Shown here: in pieces, positions 1-5,263 of the stretch
How positions within the stretch are numbered: the stretch's first letter is position 1
How the letters are laid out: every line of letters starts with the position of its first letter
From: Planctomycetaceae bacterium
GTDB taxonomy: Bacteria > Planctomycetota > Planctomycetia > Planctomycetales > Planctomycetaceae
DNA: 5,263 nt
Direction: 5' to 3'
NCBI GenBank assembly: GCA_027080405.1
Contig: JALWSL010000414.1
Span: forward strand, 1-5,263
Position numbers and translations under genes: made by a program
The notes under the pieces: generated by a model
Databases searched by the model: none
What the model was told of the DNA's origin: nothing
What the model saw: the letters and a program-made list of their open reading frames with translations, nothing else

Positions 1-237
1 CTCGCATACAACCAATGGCGAGAAGCGGTGGATCGACTTCAGGTGACCGAAACGATTCTGGAATCTGAAAAAGGCCAACCGTATCCGCACCCGCTGGTCT
101 GGATAGAAAAATCCCATTGGGAGCGAGTCCTGAAATTTTGCGGCCAGTTCGGTTTGACGCCGTCAGCCCGCAGCGGGTTGTCGATCGAGACCGAAAAGAA
201 AGACGAAACCGATCCTCTCGAAGACGCCTTTCAGTAA
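1..237 (+). CDS. terS: Phage terminase small subunit, P27 family (C-terminal 78 residues; 5' end outside window)
   Basis: The reading frame is open from the first base of the window to a TAA at 235-237, giving 78 residues of a protein that begins upstream. The visible part has the P27-type C-terminal layout: a helix (NQWREAVDRLQ), a spacer with the PHPLVWIEKSHWERVLKF stretch in which a proline is followed by a helix, then the signature turn FGLTPSARSGL, and an acidic tail (KKDETDPLEDAFQ). Small terminase subunits bind the phage packaging site and hand the DNA to the large subunit; the DNA-binding N-terminus of this one is not in view. The stop codon overlaps the ATG of the large subunit (TAATG), which supports the assignment and suggests coupled translation. 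An internal GTG at 28 is not needed as a start because the frame stays open upstream. The family call rests mainly on the GLTPSAR motif and position. Confidence 0.88.
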   Translation, partial: LAYNQWREAVDRLQVTETILESEKGQPYPHPLVWIEKSHWERVLKFCGQFGLTPSARSGLSIETEKKDETDPLEDAFQ

Positions 238-1931
238 TGCCCCGATACAAATCGAAACATAAAACGGAAATAAACCGATACATGCGGGCGGTTCTCTCCG
301 GCAAGGAAGGTGCCGGTGAACTGGAGCGGTGCGCAGTTCAACGTCACAAGAACGATTTGAAAAACGCGAAGCAGCTCGGCATCTTTCACGATGAAAAAGC
401 AGCGGACCGGATGATTGACCTGATGCAACTGCAGGTTCACACAACGGGAGAATTCAACGGCAAGAAGTTTGTATTGCTCCCCTATCAGAAATTCATGGTC
501 TGGTGCCTGTTCGGCTGGAAGAGAAAAGAAGATGGATACCGTCGGTTTTCCAAAGCCTTCATTTCGGTTGGTCGCGGAAACGGAAAATCTCCGTTCGCGG
601 CTTTACTGATGTTGATGTTGATCTGCTTTGATGAACCGAAAGAGACGCGGGCGGAACTGGTGCTCGCTGCGACCGAACGACGGCAGACGAAATTTGTGGC
701 CGGCGAAATCAAACGAATGATCAAAAAGCAGCCAGCACTGAAAAAACGCTTCAAGATTTACCAGAACAATATCGTTTTTACGCCAGATGAATCGTACATC
801 GAAGCACTGGGGAAGGAAGCCAAAAGCAAGGATGGCATGAACCTGCATGCGTTTGTGGCAGATGAGGTCCACGAGTGGCGGGACGAACACCGCGGCGTTC
901 TTGACAAGCTGCAAACCTCGATGGGAAAACGCCGACAGCCGCTGGAGATCCTGATCACAACAGCCGGAAGCGACCAGTCAGTGATCTGGTTGGAAGTTTA
1001 TGAATCAGCCTGCCAGGTGGTGCGGGGAATCTATTCGGCGGAGCACTGGTTTGTCTTTATCTGCCAGATGGATCAGGGGGACGATCCCCATGATCCAAAG
1101 GTCTGGAGGAAGGGGAATCCGAATCTGGGAATCTCTGTCAAAGAGAAATATCTGCAAAATCTGTCTGAAGAGGCGCGACACAATCCGGCAAAATTGAATC
1201 AGTTCCTGCGGTATCACATGAATGTGCGTGTTCGATCATCAATCAAGGCGGTAGATCTGGAGCTTTGGGCTGCTGGAAAAACGGAGCTGCCGGATCTGAC
1301 AGGCAAGGTTTGCTGTGCCGGCCTGGACCTGGGCTGGACCGACGACCTGGCATCACTTGCGCTGTGCTTCCCGTTGCACAGCAAGCAGGAAAAGCCGCGT
1401 TATGCGATCAAGCAGTGGTCCTGGATTTGTGAAGAAACGGAAGTTCGCGACCTCTCCTCGCAACCCTGGGCGGGATGGATCAAGAGCGGCAAATTGATTG
1501 TGACACCCGGAAACACAACTGATCCACAGGCTATCTACAACAAGATTGCCGAAATCAGAAAGCTGTACCAACTCAGGACAGTGGCGTTGGATCCGAACAA
1601 TGCTCGAGCCGTCGGGATTGCCTTGGCGAATGATATGGGAATCGATGTCTTTGATTTCTTCCAGACAACCCGCAAGTACAACGAGCCGGTGCAAACATTT
1701 CTGACGCTGCTGAAGAACGGGAATCTACTGCATGATGGGGATCCGGTGCTGTCCTGGGCTGCTGACAACATGGTACTCAAAGAAGATGCAGCAGGCCTGG
1801 TGATGCCGGACAAAAACAAGTCCACCGAAAAGATCGATCCGATGGTTGCGTCCCTGATGGCGCTATCGGAATGCCTCTATTTAGACACGGATCGAAATGG
1901 TTACAACTCACATGAATTCCGGATCCTGTAA
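237..1931 (+). CDS. terL: Phage terminase large subunit (packaging ATPase and nuclease), HK97-like
   Basis: This is a 564-residue DNA packaging motor and headful or cos nuclease. The N-terminal ATPase shows LLPYQKFMVWCLFGW (residues 80-94), a Walker A loop VGRGNGKS (111-118), a Walker B region LHAFVADEVHEW (203-214) with D209 and catalytic E210, and a coupling motif ILITTAGS (238-245). The C-terminal RNase H-like nuclease shows three expected acidic positions: D364 in GLDLGWTDD, D452 in VALDPNNA and D534 in EKIDPMVASLMAL. All key residues are present and the length is normal for Terminase_1-type proteins, so it looks intact. I chose ATG 237 because it overlaps the terS stop. The frame extends 40 codons upstream to an ATG at 117, but that part lies wholly inside terS and reads as low-quality Arg-rich sequence. 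No strong ribosome binding site precedes 237, consistent with translational coupling. The motor docks on the portal encoded next. Confidence 0.96.
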   Translation: MPRYKSKHKTEINRYMRAVLSGKEGAGELERCAVQRHKNDLKNAKQLGIFHDEKAADRMIDLMQLQVHTTGEFNGKKFVLLPYQKFMVWCLFGWKRKEDGYRRFSKAFISVGRGNGKSPFAALLMLMLICFDEPKETRAELVLAATERRQTKFVAGEIKRMIKKQPALKKRFKIYQNNIVFTPDESYIEALGKEAKSKDGMNLHAFVADEVHEWRDEHRGVLDKLQTSMGKRRQPLEILITTAGSDQSVIWLEVYESACQVVRGIYSAEHWFVFICQMDQGDDPHDPKVWRKGNPNLGISVKEKYLQNLSEEARHNPAKLNQFLRYHMNVRVRSSIKAVDLELWAAGKTELPDLTGKVCCAGLDLGWTDDLASLALCFPLHSKQEKPRYAIKQWSWICEETEVRDLSSQPWAGWIKSGKLIVTPGNTTDPQAIYNKIAEIRKLYQLRTVALDPNNARAVGIALANDMGIDVFDFFQTTRKYNEPVQTFLTLLKNGNLLHDGDPVLSWAADNMVLKEDAAGLVMPDKNKSTEKIDPMVASLMALSECLYLDTDRNGYNSHEFRIL

Positions 1932-1934
1932 GGA
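1930..1934 (+). promoter_or_regulatory. Ribosome binding site of the portal gene
   Basis: AAGGA overlaps the terL TAA stop and sits 6 bases before the ATG at 1941. It fixes the portal start and implies that ribosomes finishing terL can reload at once. Confidence 0.75.
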
Positions 1935-1940
1935 ACGCAG

Positions 1941-3545
1941 ATGTTACGACGTGTAATGAATTGGGCCGGTCGCAAGCTGCTGCGGCAAGATACGGTGATG
2001 AGCCAGATGCTCGATGCCAGGCGTTCGCTGATGTCCGGCGGTGGATCGGTCACTATTCCGGTTAATGAAAAAACAGCGATGCGATTCTCAGCCGTTTTTG
2101 CATCAGTCCGTATTATCTCTGAAACAAAAGCCTCGCTGCCAATCGACGTTTTCGAGCGGACCTCAGGCAAAGACGTGGAAGTGAAACAGCATCCTGTTGC
2201 CGCGCTGTTGCAGTACGAACCGGATCCCGATTTCACACCGATGGTCTGGGGAGAAGTCCGCCAGGCTCATCTCTGTTTGTTCGGGAATACGTACGCCGAA
2301 CTGGAGTTTGAGGGACGTACTCCCGAAGTGGTGCGGGCGATTCCTCGAGCCCCGTTTGATGTGGAACCATTCCGGGGAGAGGACGGTAAACTTTATTACC
2401 GGGTACAGGATCAGCGAGGCGGCGTGCGGACACTCGATCAATCACAGATGCTGCATGTACCAGGCTTCGGATTCAATGGTATCGTCGGCATGTCGGTCAT
2501 CCGCCACTTTCTGGGAGATACGATTGGTGTTGGCCTGGCAGCCGATAAATTCGTTGCCTCGTTCTACAACAACTCCGGTCGTCCATCGATTGTGATCGAA
2601 GTGCCCAATATGCTGGATGACCAAGGATACCAGCGTCTCAAAAAAGGCGTTGAGCAGCAACTGCAGAACCCATTCAAGCCTCTGCTCCTCGAGCACGGGG
2701 GGCAACTGAAACAGTGGTCGATGCCGTTGGCAGAAGCACAGCTTCTGGAATCCCGGAAATTCCAGGGGGAAGAAGTCGCGGCTCGAGGCTTCCGGCTGCC
2801 TCCGCATGTTGCCGGCTACCTGGACAACGCGAAGTTCAACAACATTGAATCGCAGGATCGCTATTTCGAAAAACATACAATGCGTCCCTGGTTCATCCGT
2901 GACGAACAGTGCATGAACAAGGCGTTATTCCGGCGAGCAGATCGAGGCAGGTTCTACGTCAAATACAATTCCGATGCCATTTTGCGTGGGGATATCAAAA
3001 CACGCTACGATGCTTACCGACTGGCACTGCTGGCCGGCTGGCGGACGATCAATGAAGTTCGCAGTCTGGAAGATCTCGAACCGATGGAAGGGGGAGACGT
3101 TCTTCCGAAGCCGGCTGCCATCTGGGGAAAGCAGGAAGCGAACGATTTTCTGTCAGCCGATGGCCAGGCAACATCAGTCGCCGGAGAGGGGAATCAACGA
3201 ATCGATCCCCGTCTGGCCGCACTAACCACTCAGACAATTCGTGGCCTGTTCCATCGCGAAGCGGTGCAGCTGAAACGCTTGGCTAACAAGCCGCAAGAAT
3301 TTCGCCAGGCGGTTGAAGCGTTTTACGATCGTCACACCGGCATCGTCCAGGAAAAACTGGGAGCACTCAGTCGCTCCAGCGAGAAGTTGGGTGCGATCGC
3401 GGCAGCGCATCGCCAGCAAATACTCGACGAAACCAAAGGCGCATCAAATTTGCACGAAGCAATCCAGCGGTGCGTGAATCAATGGGACGCAGCTCCGGTT
3501 GCTGAATCCCTGCTCATGAACTCTTACGAGGAACTTTCAGAATGA
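1941..3545 (+). CDS. Phage portal protein, HK97 family, with C-terminal extension
   Basis: A 534-residue portal subunit. Portals form a 12-fold ring at one capsid vertex, nucleate head assembly, hold the terminase during packaging and later join the tail. Family features run in order: RFSAVFASVRIISETKASLP (48-67), where the first core helix starts; HPVAALLQYEPDP (84-96); HLCLFGNTYAEL (110-121), the 'GN.Y' motif; IPRAPFDVEP (134-143); MLHVPGF (170-176); the helix around GVGLAADKFVASFYNNSGRPSIVIE (from 196); FRLPPHVAGYLDN (284-296); IESQDRYFEKHTMRPWF (302-318); and GWRTINEVRSLEDLEPMEGGD (366-386). The core ends near residue 400. A Gln/Ala/Gly-rich linker follows, then about 105 residues of predicted helix (roughly 428-534) beyond the core, making it about 110 residues longer than HK97 gp3. 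The start is supported by AAGGA 6 bases upstream. The stop overlaps the protease start (ATGA). Confidence 0.95.
   Translation: MLRRVMNWAGRKLLRQDTVMSQMLDARRSLMSGGGSVTIPVNEKTAMRFSAVFASVRIISETKASLPIDVFERTSGKDVEVKQHPVAALLQYEPDPDFTPMVWGEVRQAHLCLFGNTYAELEFEGRTPEVVRAIPRAPFDVEPFRGEDGKLYYRVQDQRGGVRTLDQSQMLHVPGFGFNGIVGMSVIRHFLGDTIGVGLAADKFVASFYNNSGRPSIVIEVPNMLDDQGYQRLKKGVEQQLQNPFKPLLLEHGGQLKQWSMPLAEAQLLESRKFQGEEVAARGFRLPPHVAGYLDNAKFNNIESQDRYFEKHTMRPWFIRDEQCMNKALFRRADRGRFYVKYNSDAILRGDIKTRYDAYRLALLAGWRTINEVRSLEDLEPMEGGDVLPKPAAIWGKQEANDFLSADGQATSVAGEGNQRIDPRLAALTTQTIRGLFHREAVQLKRLANKPQEFRQAVEAFYDRHTGIVQEKLGALSRSSEKLGAIAAAHRQQILDETKGASNLHEAIQRCVNQWDAAPVAESLLMNSYEELSE
2280..2327 (+). repeat. Imperfect 13-base inverted repeat (12 of 13 matched) in the portal gene
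   Basis: The arms TTCGGGAATACGT (2280-2292) and ACGTACTCCCGAA (2315-2327) pair with one A-C mismatch around a 22-base loop. It lies over portal codons 114-129, which include the conserved GNTY motif, so coding constraint may account for it. Confidence 0.5.
3528..3532 (+). promoter_or_regulatory. Ribosome binding site of the prohead protease gene
   Basis: GAGGA lies inside the last codons of the portal gene, 9 bases before ATG 3542. Together with the ATGA overlap it supports that start over the in-frame ATG at 3590. Confidence 0.65.
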
Positions 3546-4159
3546 ATATCGAACACCGAATCCTTGAACAGAATCTTGCGGAAACCCGCATGGAAAAGCG
3601 TAGCGAAAGGGATCAGCGAATCGAAGGCTACGCAGCTGTTTATTTCGATGAACAAACGCCGGACACAACACAATATCGCCTCTGGGAAGATTACTACGAG
3701 CGGATCATGCCGGGGGCGTTCGATGAGGCGATTCGAGATGATGATGTGCGCTGCCTGTTCAATCACGATCCGAATCAGGTACTGGGGCGCAACAAGGCAA
3801 CCACACTCGAGTTGTCTGTTGATCAGCGTGGGTTGTTCTACTCCTGTCATTGTCCGGAAACGACGATCGGGAAAGATGTAGCCACCAGTATCGGGAGGAA
3901 GGATGTGTCCGGATCCTCGTTCGGCTTTGAAGTGCTCGAGGCTGAATACAGGGAAGTGGAAGGTGTCTGGTATCGCGAAGTCATCAAGGTGCGTCTGTAC
4001 GATGTCGGCCCGGTTACTTTTCCGGCTTATGAGGGAACAACGACCGATGTCGCCCGGCGATCGCTCGATCTGCAGCGGAAAAAGATTGCCGAAGCCAGGG
4101 GACAGAAAATTGATCGAGAACTGGAATTTTTGCGTCTTGGCGCAACGCCCGGGGAATAG
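3542..4159 (+). CDS. Prohead (capsid maturation) protease, HK97 gp4-like, peptidase family S78 type
   Basis: A 205-residue serine protease that is packaged in the prohead and cleaves the N-terminal segment from capsid subunits before DNA packaging and shell expansion. The N-terminal strand region RIEGYAAVYFDE (26-37) and the YYERIMPGAFDEAI segment (51-64) are typical of the family. The catalytic histidine is H75 in LFNHDPNQVLGR (72-83); the nucleophile is most likely S126 in VSGSSFGFEV (122-131), with S125 next to it. The strand LYDVGPVTFPAYEGT (152-166) follows. I cannot assign the third catalytic residue with confidence. The C-terminal tail (about 168-205) is Arg/Lys/Glu-rich and probably the dispensable region that self-cleavage removes in such proteins; that is inference. 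Length is normal and nothing appears broken. Position between portal and capsid gene is the classical one, and its substrate is the product of the next gene. Confidence 0.94.
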   Translation: MNIEHRILEQNLAETRMEKRSERDQRIEGYAAVYFDEQTPDTTQYRLWEDYYERIMPGAFDEAIRDDDVRCLFNHDPNQVLGRNKATTLELSVDQRGLFYSCHCPETTIGKDVATSIGRKDVSGSSFGFEVLEAEYREVEGVWYREVIKVRLYDVGPVTFPAYEGTTTDVARRSLDLQRKKIAEARGQKIDRELEFLRLGATPGE

Positions 4160-4252
4160 GCAAACGCACAGGCGTGAAGAAAACAGACCTCGCACGTTCA
4201 AACGCTCGATGTCGCCTCACAAATCTTCAACACTGGCAAAAAGGAATGAGCC
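4160..4252 (+). other. Intergenic leader between protease and capsid genes
   Basis: This 93-base stretch is the only sizeable non-coding gap in the window. I see no convincing -35/-10 promoter, no terminator hairpin with a T-run and no tRNA-like fold. Short open stretches cross it: a 20-codon ATG frame from 4209 that ends in a TGA overlapping the ATG at 4268, and a GTG frame from 4174 to 4263. Neither has a ribosome binding site or a recognisable product. Its clear element is the ribosome binding site near its 3' end. It may serve as an untranslated leader for high capsid expression. Confidence 0.6.
4241..4245 (+). promoter_or_regulatory. Ribosome binding site of the capsid gene, which decides a GTG start
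   Basis: AAGGA within an A-rich run stands 7 bases before GTG 4253, ideal spacing. An in-frame TGA at 4247-4249 rules out any earlier start. The next in-frame ATG, at 4268, is 22 bases from this site and has no good site of its own. The out-of-frame ATG at 4246 begins right after AAGGA, too close to be used, and ends after five codons. Confidence 0.75.
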
Positions 4253-5263
4253 GTGGACTTTGAAAACATGAACCTGAAAGATCTCCTGGAAGAACGGGAG
4301 AACCGATTCAAAAAAGCAACGGAACTGCGCGACAAGGCGAAAGGTGAAAATCGGGATCTGACTGCCGATGAGGCAAGCACCTGTGATGGACTCCTGGCCG
4401 ATGTTCGCAAAATCGATGAATTGATCGATGAAAAGCGGAAAGCGGAGCGGACCGAGCAATCAGAGCGACGCAATCAGGCATTTGCCGAACTGGAGTCACG
4501 TACTCACGCCCCAGCGGCACCGCCAGCACGGGGACCAGAGGCGAACGAACGCGACATGTTCGATGGATCGAATAATTGGGAAAATTATTCGCTGATGCGG
4601 GCCATCAGACTTCGTGCCTCGGGCCATCCCCTGGACGGTTACGAGGGCGAAGTTTCTCAGGAACTCGCCAAGCGAAGCGGAAAAGATCCACAAGGGTTCC
4701 TGATTCCCTGGGATTTGCCTGTCGAAGTGCGCAGGCGGTCTGGTGTCGAGCAGCGTGGTGCGTTGAATGTGACGGGTGGTGCGGGAGCGATCCCGACTGT
4801 GCTGGCCACGACGATGATCGACCTGCTCCGCAACAGCATGATCGTGCAGCGACTGGGGGCTCGTGTCATCAACGATCTTGTTGGAGACATGGATATCCCG
4901 AAAAAGACCGGTGGTGGCACCGCCTACTGGCTGAGCGAAGATGGCGAGCCGACCGAATCAGGCCAGACTGTTGGCCAGGTTCAACTGCGCAACAAAACGG
5001 TTGGCGCATTCACCGATATCACCCGCAAGTTCATGAACCAGACATCGCTCGATGCGGAAATGTTCGTGCGGCGGGATCTGGTTGAGGTTCTCGCTCTGGA
5101 AATGGATCGAGCTTCTCTGAACGGCTCAGGGCTAAGCAATCAGCCAACAGGATTGCTGCAGCAGGGTGGTTTACCATTGGTTTCCATCGGAACCAATGGT
5201 GGGGCTATCACCTGGCAGAAGATTGTTGATTTGGAATCGACAATCAAGGTTGCTAATGCTGAC
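4253..5263 (+). CDS. Major capsid protein, HK97 fold, with N-terminal scaffold-like domain (3' end outside window)
   Basis: The first 337 residues of the shell protein, cut by the window edge without a stop. Residues 1 to about 85 are charged and helical, probably a coiled coil (NLKDLLEERENRFKKATELR, then VRKIDELIDEKRKAER). This matches the delta domain that HK97-type capsid proteins use as built-in scaffold and that the protease removes. An Ala/Pro-rich linker (86-98) and a segment common in this subfamily follow (SLMRAIRLRASG, 113-124; VSQELAKRSGKDPQGFLIPW, 134-153). The core starts near ALNVTGGAGAIPT (170-182) and continues with MIDLLRNSMIVQRLGARVI (188-206), DMDIPKKTGGGTAYWLSEDG (212-231) leading into the E-loop, TVGAFTDITRKFM (249-261) and the spine-helix and turn region LNGSGLSNQPTGLL (289-302). 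GTG 4253 is preferred over ATG 4268 because of its AAGGA site. No separate scaffold gene lies between protease and capsid, which fits the built-in scaffold. Confidence 0.95.
   Translation, partial: MDFENMNLKDLLEERENRFKKATELRDKAKGENRDLTADEASTCDGLLADVRKIDELIDEKRKAERTEQSERRNQAFAELESRTHAPAAPPARGPEANERDMFDGSNNWENYSLMRAIRLRASGHPLDGYEGEVSQELAKRSGKDPQGFLIPWDLPVEVRRRSGVEQRGALNVTGGAGAIPTVLATTMIDLLRNSMIVQRLGARVINDLVGDMDIPKKTGGGTAYWLSEDGEPTESGQTVGQVQLRNKTVGAFTDITRKFMNQTSLDAEMFVRRDLVEVLALEMDRASLNGSGLSNQPTGLLQQGGLPLVSIGTNGGAITWQKIVDLESTIKVANAD
4569..4591 (+). repeat. Perfect 9-bp inverted repeat, 5-base loop, inside the capsid gene
   Basis: The arms CGAATAATT (4569-4577) and AATTATTCG (4583-4591) are exact reverse complements around GGGAA. 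It is a local A+T-rich patch in a balanced gene and covers codons 106-113 of the capsid frame, where the N-terminal segment gives way to the capsid-proper part. There is no T-run after it, so it is not an intrinsic terminator. The function is unknown and it may be coincidence. Confidence 0.7.
5173..5200 (+). repeat. Perfect 10-bp inverted repeat, 8-base loop, inside the capsid gene
   Basis: The arms ACCATTGGTT (5173-5182) and AACCAATGGT (5191-5200) are exact reverse complements. As RNA the stem can lengthen inward by a U-G and a C-G pair, leaving a CAUC loop, and outward by three U-G wobbles (5170-5172 with 5201-5203). It encodes about LPLVSIGTNGG, just after the NQPTGLL motif. No T-run follows on either strand, so a terminator is unlikely. 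Confidence 0.75.

Noticed and set aside
10..18. AACCAATGG in terS, the same 9-mer as one arm of the capsid hairpin at 5191-5199
   Set aside because: A single 9-base match found after the fact, without its partner arm, is too weak to call a repeat or binding site.
117..236. A 40-codon upstream extension of the large terminase frame, beginning at ATG 117
   Set aside because: It lies fully within terS in another frame, reads as Arg/Ser-rich out-of-frame sequence, and the TAATG overlap at 237 gives a much better start.
1356..1385. Hairpin in terL: GCTGTGC/GCACAGC (7 bp, 8-base loop) plus CTT/AAG after a bulge
   Set aside because: Two or three perfect 7-bp arm pairs with short loops are expected by chance in a window of this length.
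2742..2768. Hairpin in the portal gene: CTGGAAT/ATTCCAG (7 bp, 7-base loop) with outer wobbles
   Set aside because: The same chance expectation applies, and it lies within conserved coding sequence.
3393..3400. GCGATCGC 8-base palindrome in the portal gene
   Set aside because: A single copy in a GATC-rich sequence. There is no repeated pattern to suggest a functional element.
3524..4201. A 225-codon antisense open frame covering the whole protease gene
   Set aside because: It mirrors the protease almost exactly, is rich in Cys, Phe and His as shadow frames are, and resembles no family I know. The sense frame has clear catalytic motifs.
3903..4271. A 122-codon + strand frame from the protease across the leader
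   Set aside because: Two thirds overlap the protease out of frame, there is no ribosome binding site, and the composition is that of a shadow. Only its ATGA overlap at 4268 is noted, under the capsid start.
4576..5085. A 169-codon open frame on the + strand inside the capsid gene
   Set aside because: Its product is dominated by Arg, Cys, Trp and Gln in the pattern of an out-of-frame reading. It overlaps strongly conserved capsid core coding sequence.
1..5263. CRISPR array, tRNA, insertion sequence, integrase, anti-defence or defence genes
   Set aside because: I searched by eye on both strands. Nearly every base is accounted for by five phage head genes, and no such element is visible.

Overview
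The window is the head-gene cassette of a tailed double-stranded DNA phage or prophage of the HK97 type (Caudoviricetes). All genes read on the + strand, and coding density is close to 98 %. Base composition, sampled on a few lines, is about 53 % G+C. Strong AAGGA/GAGGA ribosome binding sites indicate a bacterial host. The sequence gives no firm host taxon. No integrase, repressor, att site or host gene is present, so free phage and integrated prophage cannot be told apart.

Layout: 1-237 is the C-terminal part of a P27-family small terminase subunit. 237-1931 is the large terminase subunit, an ATPase plus nuclease that starts in a TAATG overlap with the small subunit. 1941-3545 is an HK97-type portal protein with a C-terminal extension. 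3542-4159 is the prohead protease, which starts in an ATGA overlap with the portal gene. 4160-4252 is a short untranslated gap, the only one of any size. 4253-5263 is the N-terminal 337 codons of the major capsid protein, which runs off the right edge and most probably starts at a GTG.

How the genes work together: capsid protein assembles on the portal into a prohead, with its helical N-terminal segment probably serving as built-in scaffold. The protease is packaged inside and removes that segment. The two terminase subunits recognise and cut the phage DNA, dock on the portal and pump DNA into the shell. The gene order terS-terL-portal-protease-capsid is the textbook one.

I found no undescribed biological system here. 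The points worth a second look are modest: two unusually good perfect inverted repeats, both inside the capsid gene, one at the junction between its N-terminal segment and core; the uncharacterised portal C-terminal domain; a capsid E-loop with no lysine for HK97-type cross-linking; the GTG start of the capsid gene behind its own leader; and a clear excess of GATC sites.
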